A DNA stretch of 35,743 nucleotides, taken from Candidatus Poribacteria bacterium. Its GTDB lineage: Bacteria; Poribacteria; WGA-4E; WGA-3G. The stretch covers positions 1 to 35,743 of the forward strand of contig JAPPNJ010000218.1 of assembly GCA_028818705.1 (NCBI GenBank). The letters are read 5' to 3'. Shown piece after piece: positions 17,972-26,715 of the stretch. Below the pieces are notes generated by a model. That model was not told the DNA's origin and ran no database searches. It saw nothing but the letters and a program-made list of their open reading frames with translations. Each line of letters opens with the position of its first letter. Within the stretch, counting starts at the first letter, position 1. The position numbers were made by a program, and so were the translations under genes.

Positions 17972-18262
17972 ATGCAAATACGTCATACTGTGGTTGAGTA
18001 CGATCTGGAAGAAGCAGCAGCAATGCTCAACATTTCACCAGCGGATCTGAAAAAAGCAGTTGATGCTGGATACCTGCAGTGTTACTACCGACGCGGTAAA
18101 GATGACTATCGTTTCCATGAAGCGAGTCTTCGTGTCAATACAGATTTACTCTTAGAAAAAGATTATCTCACCAACACACCGAACACTCATCCTACTTCAG
18201 AAACTACCACGGCATCTGACGATTCGGAAGCGGATCGACCGTCCACGCCATTCGATCAATAA
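17972..18262 (+). CDS. small HTH (excisionase/MerR-like) protein
   Basis: 96 residues from the ATG at 17972, which has GGGAG about seven bases before; an in-frame ATG at 17957 would add five residues. Residues 7-52 read like a winged-helix excisionase/MerR-type DNA-binding domain: VVEYDLEEAAAMLNISPADL, then KKAVDAGYLQCYYRRGKDDYRFHEASL, with the usual helix, turn, recognition helix and Arg-rich wing. The C-terminal 35 residues are acidic, Thr/Ser-rich and probably disordered. No recombinase, phage or transposase gene is near, so an excisionase role is unlikely; a small regulator is more likely. It has its own promoter and a terminator at 18300-18336. Confidence 0.65.
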   Translation: MQIRHTVVEYDLEEAAAMLNISPADLKKAVDAGYLQCYYRRGKDDYRFHEASLRVNTDLLLEKDYLTNTPNTHPTSETTTASDDSEADRPSTPFDQ

Positions 18263-18299
18263 GTCCCCCCTGCATTTCGAGTTTAAGAGATATGTAATT

Positions 18300-18336
18300 A
18301 GGGAATTTCAGAAATTATCCTGAAGTCCCTGATTTT
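18300..18336 (+). terminator. intrinsic terminator candidate after the HTH gene
   Basis: AGGGAATTTCAG (18300-18311) pairs with CTGAAGTCCCT (18320-18330) with a small internal bulge and an 8-base loop. GATTTTGTCTTACTTT follows, a moderate U-rich tract. In the opposite direction the tract is weaker, so it serves mainly the plus strand, though the convergent LamG gene ends only ten bases away. Confidence 0.45.
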
Positions 18337-18339
18337 GTC

Positions 18340-19197
18340 TTACTTTGGGGTTTTGAGTCTGCCCCAAGTTGTTGTCAGTTTGCCTTGTGCTTCCACGGCA
18401 AGAAATGCCTCAACACCATCGTTCATAATGGCATTGACTTCTTCCTCCGTCAAACCGCGTTTCCATACGTTAAGGTCATCCATCAACCCAGTAAACGGAC
18501 GATTGTTGTCAATGTTGTAACCGACACGTGCACCATTATCCCAGTCTGGTGCGATAGGTGTACCGACCCGGGCCTTTTCTTCACCAGCACTGACACCGTT
18601 AATGTAAAGCACGGCTAATCCGTCCGCCCGGCTGAATGTGCCAGCGTAATGCATCCACTCATTGGCTTTGTTTTTCCCAGCACGGATGTCAAATATCGTT
18701 GTACCGCCGGGACTTCGATTGAGCCAGCGATAGTTTCCACCACCGCGCGCCTCTGGATGGACAAGCCACGTATTATCGCCAGCGCGGGCGTTGAAAATAG
18801 CCATATCCGAGATAGCCTCAACATTGATCCAGGCAACAACGCTCATTCCCTCGGTAGGAATGTCTTCGGGTTTAATATTGGGTCCATCTAAATCGAGAAA
18901 ACTGCCGGATACGAAGTGGGCTGCTTTCCCAAACTTCCCATCGTCGGATTGGGTCACCTTTCCGTTAATTGCGCCGTCGTAACCACGCCCGGATTTCTCA
19001 ACAACAGCATCGCCTTTAAAGTCCTCATAATCGAAATACAACACTAAATCTGGATCAAGGACCTGAGCGGATACATCCTGAATCTCAAATAGGGTAAATC
19101 CTGCTGTGTATAGACAAAAAACACAAATCAGAAATAAGGACATCAGGTGAAGATGTCGTTTGTAAGTTGATATTACGAATCTCAAATCTCGTTTCAT
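18340..19197 (-). CDS. secreted LamG-domain protein 1
   Basis: 285 residues. A long n-region (RDLRFVISTYKRHLH) precedes a hydrophobic signal (19-36) with cleavage near VSAQ. Residues 50-255 form a concanavalin-A-like LamG domain: LVLYFDYEDFKGD start, GRGYDGAINGKV, GMSVVAWINVEAIS, AGTFSRADGLAVLYINGVSAGEE, and GLMDDLNVWKRGLTEEEVNAIM. Such domains bind glycans or proteins at the cell surface. The tail VEAQGKLTTTWGRLKTPK closely matches the tail of the LamG protein at 26716-27507. An SD (AAGGAG) lies 14 bases before the ATG, farther than usual; an internal ATG at 19143 lacks any SD. It is convergent with the HTH gene. Confidence 0.85.
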   Translation of the reverse strand: MKRDLRFVISTYKRHLHLMSLFLICVFCLYTAGFTLFEIQDVSAQVLDPDLVLYFDYEDFKGDAVVEKSGRGYDGAINGKVTQSDDGKFGKAAHFVSGSFLDLDGPNIKPEDIPTEGMSVVAWINVEAISDMAIFNARAGDNTWLVHPEARGGGNYRWLNRSPGGTTIFDIRAGKNKANEWMHYAGTFSRADGLAVLYINGVSAGEEKARVGTPIAPDWDNGARVGYNIDNNRPFTGLMDDLNVWKRGLTEEEVNAIMNDGVEAFLAVEAQGKLTTTWGRLKTPK

Positions 19198-19403
19198 TTT
19201 ATTTAGAAAGTCTCCTTCTACGGGTTATCTATTCACTACTCCTAATCAACGAACAACTTGTATTAAAGTTTACCACCTTTCCAATCACATTTGCAACTGG
19301 AAATGGAAAAAACCTTGATTTTAACTTTATTTTGCGTTAAACTGATTTAGGAGGCAGAGAGAAAAAACACAAAGAATTTAGGATGTTATGAGGAAGCAGA
19401 AGG

Positions 19404-20135
19404 TTGCAAAGTGTAGGAATTATCCCAGCTCGCTATGCCTCAAGCCGTTTTGAGGGGAAACCGTTAGCGAATCTTCTCGGGAAGCCAATGGTGCAACATG
19501 TCTATGAAAGTGCATGTCGCGCAGAAACACTTGATGAGGTTATTGTCGCTACAGATGACCAGCGGATCTATGATGCGGTAATCAAATTCGGTGGAAACGT
19601 CCAGATGACAGGTCCGTGTGCGACTGGTACCGAGCGAGTTGCTGTTGTTGCAGAACAGTTGAATTGCGACATCGTTGCCAATATTCAAGGCGACGAACCT
19701 TTGCTTGAACCTATACAGATAGATATAATGCTACAGCCCTTCATTGAGAGGCCCGAGGTACAAGTTTGCACTTTAAAACAACGGGTTGAGACCGTCACAG
19801 ACTACCGAGATGTCAATGTTGTTAAAGTCGTTACAAACCGCCAAGACGATGCCTTATACTTTTCACGAGGTTCTATACCGGGAAGGATTAGTGAGGACGA
19901 ACTGCACAAATTTCCAGTATACCGACATGTCGGTTTGTATGCCTATCGCCGAAAGCAGCTTCTCGCATTTACAAAGTGGAATTCCACACCTTACGAACTC
20001 GCAGAGGGATTAGAACAACTACGCTTTTTAGAACACGGTATCCCTATTCATGTCGTTGAAACTAATACACTACTTATCGGGGTCGATGTCCCCGCCGACT
20101 TGGAGCGGGTGAAACAAATTTTAGAAACAGCATAA
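19404..20135 (+). CDS. kdsB: 3-deoxy-manno-octulosonate cytidylyltransferase
   Basis: Activates KDO with CTP to give CMP-KDO for lipopolysaccharide inner core. 243 residues, normal length. The nucleotidyltransferase start VGIIPARYASSRFEGKPLANLLGKPM, the VATDD motif, the MTGPCATGTERVA segment and NIQGDEPLLEP (metal-binding Asp) are all present. The start is TTG at 19404, with GAGGAAG about nine bases before. An ATG at 19388 is in another frame and encodes only about 21 codons overlapping the start. It is followed by pyrG after 137 bases, which would supply CTP; kdsA is not in the window. Its presence implies an LPS-type outer membrane. Confidence 0.93.
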   Translation: MQSVGIIPARYASSRFEGKPLANLLGKPMVQHVYESACRAETLDEVIVATDDQRIYDAVIKFGGNVQMTGPCATGTERVAVVAEQLNCDIVANIQGDEPLLEPIQIDIMLQPFIERPEVQVCTLKQRVETVTDYRDVNVVKVVTNRQDDALYFSRGSIPGRISEDELHKFPVYRHVGLYAYRRKQLLAFTKWNSTPYELAEGLEQLRFLEHGIPIHVVETNTLLIGVDVPADLERVKQILETA

Positions 20136-20154
20136 GGAGGGTGCTACAGGGCAG

Positions 20155-20258
20155 ATAGAGAAGTACAGTGGACCCTGCTTGACGGAAATCTGTGAATTTT
20201 ATTCCAAAATCAGTGTAAGGTACATACCTCACAACAGTCCACGGACTCTCTTCTCTAT
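20155..20258 (+). promoter_or_regulatory. potentially structured leader ahead of pyrG
   Basis: Nested pairing closes the kdsB-pyrG gap. ATAGAGAAG (20155-20163) pairs with CTTCTCTAT (20250-20258). Inside it GTGGAC (20168-20173) pairs with GTCCAC (20237-20242). Within that are two small hairpins, ATTTT-ATTCC-AAAAT (20196-20210) and AGGT-ACAT-ACCT (20218-20229). This gives a multibranch shape about 14 bases before the pyrG ATG. A strong SD-like GGAGGG sits at 20136-20141, while none lies next to the ATG. I recognise no known riboswitch. Confidence 0.4.
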
Positions 20259-20272
20259 TGCTACTATAAAAA

Positions 20273-21928
20273 ATGACCAAATACATTTTCGTGACAGGCG
20301 GAGTTATCTCAGGCATCGGCAAAGGGATCACTACCGCGTCTTTAGGTAGATTGCTCATCAATCGCGGTTTCAAGGTGATTGTGGTCAAAATTGATCCGTA
20401 TCTCAATGTGGATGCGGGTGTCATGAACCCATTTCAACATGGCGAGGTTTTCGTTACTCACGATGGTGCGGAAACCGATTTGGATATTGGGAACTATGAA
20501 CGGTTCCTCGGTATTGATCTCAATCAATATTCTAACTTTACTACTGGATCTGTTTATAGTGAAGTGATTGCGAAAGAACGGCGCGGAGACTATCTCGGTC
20601 AGACGGTGCAGCTTATCCCACACATTACTGATGAAATCAAACGCCGCATCTACCAGATTGGTAAGGATAACGAAGCCGAAATTGTCATTACCGAAATAGG
20701 CGGTACCATCGGTGACTTTGAGATGCCGCCTTTTGTAGAAGCCATTCGACAGATGGCAGTTGAGGTAGGACGTCAGAACACGATGTTCCTCCACGTATCC
20801 CTCATTTATACCCTACCTAATAGCGAAAGCAAAAGTAAACCGACCCAACATAGTATCCGCAAACTTCAAGAATTGGGTGTTCAACCAGACCTGCTGCTGT
20901 GCCGAACAAGCCAGTCGTTAGAGGAGGCATTTCGTCAGAAAATCGCGCTGCTCTGTGGTATTAGTGAAGAATATATTTTTGAAGGACTCGATACAAAGTG
21001 CATTGATGAAATACCACTTAATTTTGAACGGCAAGGTATGGGGCATCTCGTTTTAAAGAGGCTTGGGCTCGAAACAAGTCCACCGATGGATGTCGAATGG
21101 GCAGCAATGGTTGAAAAACTAAAAAATCCAAAACACAATACCCGAGTCGCCGTTGTCGGAAAATATACAACTGGGAGCGATGCCTATATCAGCGTGCAGG
21201 AAGCTCTCAAGCACGGGGGGATTGCTAACGAAACTGCCGTTGACATCGAATGGATAGATTCGGAATCACTCACAGAACACCCGGACCTCGATAACGTTTT
21301 TAAAGATGTTGATGGAATTTTGGTGCCAGGCGGATTCGGCTATCGTGGGATCGAAGGGATGTTGGTTGCAGCACGACACGCTCGCGAAAATCGTATTCCG
21401 TATTTCGGATTATGCCTCGGTATGCAGTGTCTTGTGATCGAGTTTGCACGGAACGCCGCCAACTTAAAAGGCGCAAACAGTACAGAGGTAGATTCAGAAA
21501 CACCCCACCCCGTCATAGATTTGATGCTTGAGCAGCGCGCGATCGCTGACCTTGGCGCGACAATGCGACTGGGTATCTATCCGTGTGTCCTCAAAGAGAA
21601 GACCAAAAGCTACGCTGCTTATCAGCAACCGATTATTGTAGAACGCCACCGCCACCGCTACGAACTAAATAATACATATCGTTCGCAATTAGAAGCATCA
21701 GGACTTTGTTTTAGCGGATTGTCGCCCGACGAAAGTCTCGTCGAAATCGCTGAAGTAACCGATCATCCGTGGATGGTGGGTTCACAATTCCATCCCGAAT
21801 TTCAATCGAAACCGCTTGCCCCGCATCCGCTCTTCCGAGAATTTATAGCGGCAGTGCTTCGCCACCAGCAGCAAAGGGAAGAAGGTCCGGAGAAAGATGC
21901 TGTCTCTTTAACCTCAGTTACATTTTAG
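20273..21928 (+). CDS. pyrG: CTP synthase
   Basis: Amidates UTP to CTP using glutamine and ATP. 551 residues. The synthetase domain starts MTKYIFVTGGVISGIGKGITTASLGRLL (P-loop), with NVDAGVMNPFQHGEVFVTHDGAETDLD and the TEIGGTIGDFE motif. The C-terminal class I glutamine amidotransferase carries the triad C381 (FGLCLGMQC), H507 and E509 (FHPEF). The residues needed for both activities are present. No SD is visible before the ATG; the preceding 137 bases can fold. It lies downstream of kdsB, which consumes CTP. Confidence 0.95.
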   Translation: MTKYIFVTGGVISGIGKGITTASLGRLLINRGFKVIVVKIDPYLNVDAGVMNPFQHGEVFVTHDGAETDLDIGNYERFLGIDLNQYSNFTTGSVYSEVIAKERRGDYLGQTVQLIPHITDEIKRRIYQIGKDNEAEIVITEIGGTIGDFEMPPFVEAIRQMAVEVGRQNTMFLHVSLIYTLPNSESKSKPTQHSIRKLQELGVQPDLLLCRTSQSLEEAFRQKIALLCGISEEYIFEGLDTKCIDEIPLNFERQGMGHLVLKRLGLETSPPMDVEWAAMVEKLKNPKHNTRVAVVGKYTTGSDAYISVQEALKHGGIANETAVDIEWIDSESLTEHPDLDNVFKDVDGILVPGGFGYRGIEGMLVAARHARENRIPYFGLCLGMQCLVIEFARNAANLKGANSTEVDSETPHPVIDLMLEQRAIADLGATMRLGIYPCVLKEKTKSYAAYQQPIIVERHRHRYELNNTYRSQLEASGLCFSGLSPDESLVEIAEVTDHPWMVGSQFHPEFQSKPLAPHPLFREFIAAVLRHQQQREEGPEKDAVSLTSVTF

Positions 21929-22095
21929 GTTAGACTATCGCATTTATTTGGGAAGAAGACACAGAGATACACCGAACGGCTGAAGCAAACGGTAGATTTG
22001 AAATCACCATTGATAATCAGTAGAGATGTTATGTTCTAAGAAAGTTCAACGAATTATACGCCTATAATTATATTATTTTAAAATGGAGAACTATT

Positions 22096-23361
22096 ATGGA
22101 TAGCACCACTACAATTCACTCGGGGGCATGGTACGGAGATAAAGCGTTGACCTTGAATTTTCCGACAGGCTGGGAAGTGAAAGTGCTTGGTCCCAATGAT
22201 GCACCTGCCCTCTCTGATGCTCAAATTGAACGGGCATTCGCTGAACCAATCGGCACACCTCGTATTTCGGAACTGGCAAAAGGCAAAAGGAGTGCTGCTA
22301 TTATTGTAGATGATTTGAGTCGCCCAACGCCTGCTGCGCGGGTTGTGCCTTTTCTTTTACGTGAGTTAGCATCAGCAGGTGTCCCGAAATCAGAGATCCG
22401 GTTTGTCGTCGGCGTCGGTTCGCATCGGCCCATTACGGATGCAGAAATGGCAAAAAAGATTGGAGCAGATGTCGCTGCTGAATACGAAGTAACAAACCAT
22501 GACTTTATGAGCGGTGATCTGCGAGCATTTGGTAACCTTGACAACGGCATGCCTCTTTACTTTAATCGAGTCGTTGCAGATGCTGATTTCAAAATTTGTT
22601 TGGGAGGTATCTATCCGCATAGTTCTGTCGGTTTTAGCGGGGGTGCGAAGTTGATTGTCCCCGGTACCTGCGGTTTTGCAACAATGTACTATTTTCATAC
22701 CTTCCCGCCCGGGCGTGGGTATGCTAATATTGAAGGAGAGAGTGATGAGCCGGACCGTCGAGAATCTGCTGAGATGGCTGCAGCGGTTCTCGGTCTTGAT
22801 GCTATCGTCAATGTTGTGCTTAATAGCAGACGCGAAATCTGCGGTCTATTCGTGGGTGACTTTATACAAGCACATCGTAAAGGGGCACACTTCGCTTTCG
22901 ATACCTACAAAACAGAAGTTCCAGAAACGAGCCGAAACGAGACCAACCTGGTGGTGATTAACTGCTATCCACTTGATGCTGATGCGATTCAACTTGACAA
23001 AGCGTTGGCGGCTTTAAGTTATTTTGAAAACGCTTATACGATAGCACTCTATCCTGCGAGTGATGGTAGCTGCTATCATGGATTGTTTGACAGACTTGAT
23101 TATGCGCGCTTTCTGCGGCAGCGAGCCAAACAGACCTCACCCGAACTCCCGGCACCAAGACTCGGTAGACGCGGGCAACTCCACGTCTGGTCTGAACACT
23201 TTTTGGCAGATGATTTCTACAAGGAGTATCCCGCCTCACTTCTGTTCCGAGACCTGGAACAACTGATCCAATTGTTTGTGGAGAAGCTCCCGGCAGACGC
23301 AAAAGTCGCTGTTTTACCCGTGGCAGGAATTCAAGTGCCGGTGCCGACGCTTCCTCAGTAA
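22096..23361 (+). CDS. LarA-family (DUF2088) nickel-pincer racemase homologue, copy 1
   Basis: 421 residues. LarA enzymes use a nickel-pincer nucleotide to racemise or epimerise 2-hydroxy acids. The key residues line up with those of lactate racemase at nearly the same numbers: VDDLSRPTP (D72, D73, R76), GSHRP (H110), GGIYPHSSVGF (H175), GGAKLIVPG (K185, the cofactor-attaching Lys) and H201. This supports an active enzyme, though not lactate as the substrate. SD GGAG lies nine bases before the ATG; a TATAAT at 22063-22068 may be the promoter -10. It is the first gene of a run with a second copy and a TRAP transporter. The cofactor genes larB, larC and larE are not in the window. Confidence 0.82.
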   Translation: MDSTTTIHSGAWYGDKALTLNFPTGWEVKVLGPNDAPALSDAQIERAFAEPIGTPRISELAKGKRSAAIIVDDLSRPTPAARVVPFLLRELASAGVPKSEIRFVVGVGSHRPITDAEMAKKIGADVAAEYEVTNHDFMSGDLRAFGNLDNGMPLYFNRVVADADFKICLGGIYPHSSVGFSGGAKLIVPGTCGFATMYYFHTFPPGRGYANIEGESDEPDRRESAEMAAAVLGLDAIVNVVLNSRREICGLFVGDFIQAHRKGAHFAFDTYKTEVPETSRNETNLVVINCYPLDADAIQLDKALAALSYFENAYTIALYPASDGSCYHGLFDRLDYARFLRQRAKQTSPELPAPRLGRRGQLHVWSEHFLADDFYKEYPASLLFRDLEQLIQLFVEKLPADAKVAVLPVAGIQVPVPTLPQ

Positions 23362-23497
23362 AGCAGTTTAACTTGTAATCTATCGGCTATAGGAGTTAGC
23401 AGCATCACACATTTGATGAGCGCATCGATGTCTTTACAAGAGAGCAGGGACATTTTCTTTCATTCGCGTAATCCGTGAACCAGAAATGGAGAATACT

Positions 23498-24757
23498 ATG
23501 AATAACACTGCTACAGTTTACTCCCGTGCATGGTACGGGGATGAAGAGCTGACACTGAATTTTCCAGCAGGCTGGAAAGTAGAAGTTTTGGGACCTAAGG
23601 ACGCGCCTGTACTTTCTGATGCCCAGATTGAACAGGCATTTGCCGAACCGATTGGCACACGGCGCATTTCAGAACTCGCGAGAGGCAAGAAAAGTGCTGC
23701 TATCATTGTAGATGATTTGAGTCGCCCGACTCCTGCTGCGACGGTAATTCCGTTCTTGTTGCGTGAATTAGCGTCAGCCGGTGTCCCGAAATCGGAGATC
23801 CGATTCGTTGTTGGTGGCGGCTCACATCGTCCGCTCACTGATGCAGAGGTAGCGAAAAAGATAGGGGCAGATGTCGCGGCTGAATATGAAGCAACCAGCC
23901 ATGATTTTATGAGCGGTGATCTGCGAGCGTTAGGCAGCCTTGATAACGGTATGCCTATCTATCTCAATCGTGTCGTCGCAGATGCGGATTTCAAGATTTG
24001 TCTCGGGGGCATTTATCCACACGGTTCCGTCGGTTTCGGTGGTGGCGCGAAATTGATTGTCCCCGGCATCGCGGGTTTCGCAACGATGTTCTATTTTCAC
24101 TCGTTCTCGCCGAGTCGTGGACACGCCATTATAGAAAGAAAAGGCAATGAACCGGATCATCGCGATTTCTCTGAAGCCGTGGCAAGGGTCCTCGGTCTTG
24201 ATGTGATTGCGAATGTTGTCCTCAATAGCCGCCGCGAGATTTGTGGGTTGTTTGTAGGTGATTTTGTGCAAGCGCATCGTAAAGGGGCATACTTCGCGTT
24301 GGATACCTACGGCACAGAAATACCGGAAATGAGTCGAAAAGAGACAGATATTGTTGTGCTGAACTGCTACCCACTTGATAGCGACCCCATTCAAACAGGC
24401 AAAGCACTGTGGGCAACGGATCATTTTGAGAAGGCATATAAGATGGCACTCAATCCGGCAAGTGATGGCATCTGCTATCATGGACTGTTTGAGCAAATTG
24501 ATTATGCTCGTTTCTTAGCGCAAAAAGCAGAAAGGACAGCGTCTGAACTCCATTCGCCACAACTCGGAACCAAGGATCAACTACACGTCTGGTCTGAACA
24601 CTTTTTGGTAGATGATTTTTACAAGAAACATGCGGGGTCTCTCCTTTTTCGCGATCTCAATCAGCTGATTAATTTGTTCGCTGAGAAGCTTCCGTCAGAC
24701 GCTAAGGTTGCTGTGCTGCCATCTGCCGGAATTCAGGTGTTAGCACAAGAGAGATAA
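23498..24757 (+). CDS. LarA-family (DUF2088) nickel-pincer racemase homologue, copy 2
   Basis: 419 residues from the ATG at 23498, which aligns residue for residue with the start of copy 1 and has GGAG six bases before; the ATG at 23486 only overlaps that SD. The same active-site set is present: D72, D73, R76, H110, H175, K185 and H201. By eye about three quarters of residues are identical to copy 1, and the closest stretches match at DNA level too, so this is a tandem duplication. Differences concentrate around residues 190-215 and 280-350, where a substrate pocket could have diverged. It ends six bases before the dctQ ATG, so it is cotranscribed with the transporter. Confidence 0.82.
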   Translation: MNNTATVYSRAWYGDEELTLNFPAGWKVEVLGPKDAPVLSDAQIEQAFAEPIGTRRISELARGKKSAAIIVDDLSRPTPAATVIPFLLRELASAGVPKSEIRFVVGGGSHRPLTDAEVAKKIGADVAAEYEATSHDFMSGDLRALGSLDNGMPIYLNRVVADADFKICLGGIYPHGSVGFGGGAKLIVPGIAGFATMFYFHSFSPSRGHAIIERKGNEPDHRDFSEAVARVLGLDVIANVVLNSRREICGLFVGDFVQAHRKGAYFALDTYGTEIPEMSRKETDIVVLNCYPLDSDPIQTGKALWATDHFEKAYKMALNPASDGICYHGLFEQIDYARFLAQKAERTASELHSPQLGTKDQLHVWSEHFLVDDFYKKHAGSLLFRDLNQLINLFAEKLPSDAKVAVLPSAGIQVLAQER

Positions 24758-24763
24758 TAACCC

Positions 24764-25330
24764 ATGAGTGATTCTTCTTCAGCAAGTTCTGAGAATGGGC
24801 AATCCCGTAGTAAAGCGGTTTCTGTCCTACATAGTATTAATACGGCTCTGGGTAAAATTGAAACCGGTTTACTGTGTCTTATCATTGCGATGATGCTTGG
24901 GCTTGCGATACTCAAAATAGTCTTGCGCTACGGGTTTCAAACGAGCCTGTTGTGGAGCGATATAGTGCTTCAGCACCTGACGCTCTGGCTGTGCCTCTTA
25001 GGTGCAGCACTGGCTACCTGCGAGCGGCGACACATCAGCATTGATGTCCTTAATCGGATTCTCCCTGAAAACATCACGCGCTGGAGTAACCTGATTGTCG
25101 ATTGCCTCGCTTTGATTGTTGTGGGGATCTTAGCATATTACGGCTTTGATTTTCTCGGAGATGAACAGTCAAGTGAGGCTAAATTAATTGGGAATATTCC
25201 TCTTTGGTGGGCAAAGAGTATTATTCCGGTCGGATTCGTTCTTATCGGAATTCACTTGGTCCTTCAGATTGGCATCCATTTAAGAATCAGTGGACAGGTT
25301 TCGGATATTAGCAAAGGAGAGCCAAGCTAA
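24764..25330 (+). CDS. dctQ: TRAP transporter small permease DctQ
   Basis: 188 residues with four TM helices (about 40-58, 70-88, 108-128, 148-170) in the DctQ pattern: GLLCLIIAMMLGLAILKIVLRY, WSDIVLQHLTLWLCLLGAALATCERRHISIDVL. It is the small membrane subunit that pairs with DctM in Na+-driven uptake of organic acids. The N-terminal 25 residues are polar. Its stop overlaps the dctM start by one base (TAATG), so the two are translationally coupled. No DctP binding protein is adjacent. Confidence 0.88.
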   Translation: MSDSSSASSENGQSRSKAVSVLHSINTALGKIETGLLCLIIAMMLGLAILKIVLRYGFQTSLLWSDIVLQHLTLWLCLLGAALATCERRHISIDVLNRILPENITRWSNLIVDCLALIVVGILAYYGFDFLGDEQSSEAKLIGNIPLWWAKSIIPVGFVLIGIHLVLQIGIHLRISGQVSDISKGEPS

Positions 25331-26616
25331 TGGGATTAATAATCGGCATTGGATTAGTAGGTTTCGCTCTCTTTGGTGGCGCCCTTTTTGTTTTATTAGC
25401 GGGGGCATCAATTATAGGATACCTCACAGCGGGTGAACCGATTTCAACGATTCTAATTGATTTTAACCGACTCACCAGAAATTCGACAATCCTAATAATC
25501 CCACTTTTTACCTTGGCAGGATATGTCATTGCTGAGGGGCAAGCGCCGCAGCGGTTGGTGGCGTTCGCGCGGGCAAGTGTTGGATGGTTACCAGGCGGCA
25601 TCGCTGTAGTTGTTCTCGGCACCTGTGCCTTCTTTACAACTTTCACAGGTGCCTCGGGCGTAACGATTATTGCCCTCGGCGGATTGTTATATCCGATTCT
25701 ACGTCAGAGTTATAACGAAAGATTTTCACTCGGCTTGGTGACGGCATCTGGAAGTATTGGGCTTCTGTTTCCGCCGTGTGTTCCGCTCATCCTCTACGCG
25801 ATTATCGCTCAAGTGCCTATTGAGAGAATGTTCCTTGCGGGTATGGTTCCCGGGCTGCTTATTCTGAGTATTCTCAGTCTTTACTGTTGTGGATGGAGCG
25901 TCATCAAACGGACTGAGACAACACCGTTTGACGGGCGTGTCTTCATCCGAACGCTTTGGGACGTGAAATGGGAACTACTGTTGCCGTTTCTTGTGTTAGG
26001 TGGTATCATATCTGGTATCGTTACGTTGGACGAAGCGGCTGCGCTAACGGCTATCTATGCCCTTATTGTAGAAATTGGCATCCACCGTTCAATTTCAGTG
26101 AAGGTCTTGCCGCGCATCGTCAAGGAAAGTACACTGCTTGTCGGGGCAATCCTCATCATCCTTGGTATCGCTTTAGGCTTAACGAACTACCTCATCACAC
26201 TCGACGTCCCTACAACTATCCTTGACTGGATTCAAGCGACAACAGAAAATAGGGTTATTACGCTCATTGGACTTAATATATTCCTTCTGATTGTCGGGTG
26301 TCTGATGGATATTTTTTCAGCGGTTATTATTGTTGTGCCGTTGTTGCTGCCCATCGCAGAACAATTCGGGATTGATAAGGCACACCTGGGTATTATCGTC
26401 TTAACGAACCTCGAAATTGGTTATTTGACGCCACCAGTGGGAATGAATCTATTCATTTCCAGCATGAAGTTTGATCGGTCGGTTGTCGTGCTTTACCGTT
26501 CGGTACTCTTGTTCATCGCTTTGTTGCTGATAGCGTTGGTATTGGTAACTTATGTTCCAGATTTGAGTCTGTGGCTGCCACGGGTTTTAGGTAAAACAAC
26601 AGAACCGCTTCTTTGA
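25330..26616 (+). CDS. dctM: TRAP transporter large permease DctM
   Basis: 428 residues, about 12 TM helices. Family markers include NSTILIIPLFTLAGYVIAEGQAPQRLVAFARASVGWLPGGIAVV, the FTGASGVTIIALGGLLYPIL segment and SIGLLFPPCVPLILYA, and near the end NLEIGYLTPPVGMNLFISS. It is the ion-coupled translocator of the TRAP pair. AAGGAGAG about eight bases upstream lies inside the end of dctQ. Its operon mates (two LarA homologues) suggest the cargo is a 2-hydroxy acid or similar carboxylate; this is inference. DctP must be encoded elsewhere. Confidence 0.92.
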   Translation: MGLIIGIGLVGFALFGGALFVLLAGASIIGYLTAGEPISTILIDFNRLTRNSTILIIPLFTLAGYVIAEGQAPQRLVAFARASVGWLPGGIAVVVLGTCAFFTTFTGASGVTIIALGGLLYPILRQSYNERFSLGLVTASGSIGLLFPPCVPLILYAIIAQVPIERMFLAGMVPGLLILSILSLYCCGWSVIKRTETTPFDGRVFIRTLWDVKWELLLPFLVLGGIISGIVTLDEAAALTAIYALIVEIGIHRSISVKVLPRIVKESTLLVGAILIILGIALGLTNYLITLDVPTTILDWIQATTENRVITLIGLNIFLLIVGCLMDIFSAVIIVVPLLLPIAEQFGIDKAHLGIIVLTNLEIGYLTPPVGMNLFISSMKFDRSVVVLYRSVLLFIALLLIALVLVTYVPDLSLWLPRVLGKTTEPLL

Positions 26617-26632
26617 TGGGGTCTTAAATAAA

Positions 26633-26660
26633 AAGTCTGGCGAGTTGTATCGCCAGACTT
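26633..26660 (-). terminator. intrinsic terminator for LamG protein 2
   Basis: A perfect 11-bp stem, AAGTCTGGCGA (26633-26643) and TCGCCAGACTT (26650-26660), with a 6-base loop. Read on the minus strand it is followed by TTTATTTAAG, a good U-tract, about 55 bases after the LamG stop. On the plus strand it is followed by AGAAAAAGG, so it would be a weak terminator for dctM. Confidence 0.75.
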
Positions 26661-26715
26661 AGAAAAAGGATTTATACGTAACGTATTTAGAATTACAGTT
26701 TGCTTAACAGAACTA

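Noticed and set aside
17972..18262. Excisionase of an integrated element
   Set aside because: The HTH resembles excisionases, but there is no integrase, attachment repeat or phage gene in the neighbourhood.
19388..19450. Short upstream ORF starting at ATG 19388 before kdsB
   Set aside because: About 21 codons with no SD of its own; it overlaps the TTG start of kdsB in another frame. Regulation is possible but nothing supports it.
23930..24496. Minus-strand ORF of 188 codons opposite LarA copy 2
   Set aside because: It is long only because of codon bias in the antisense frame; the sense frame carries every LarA active-site residue.
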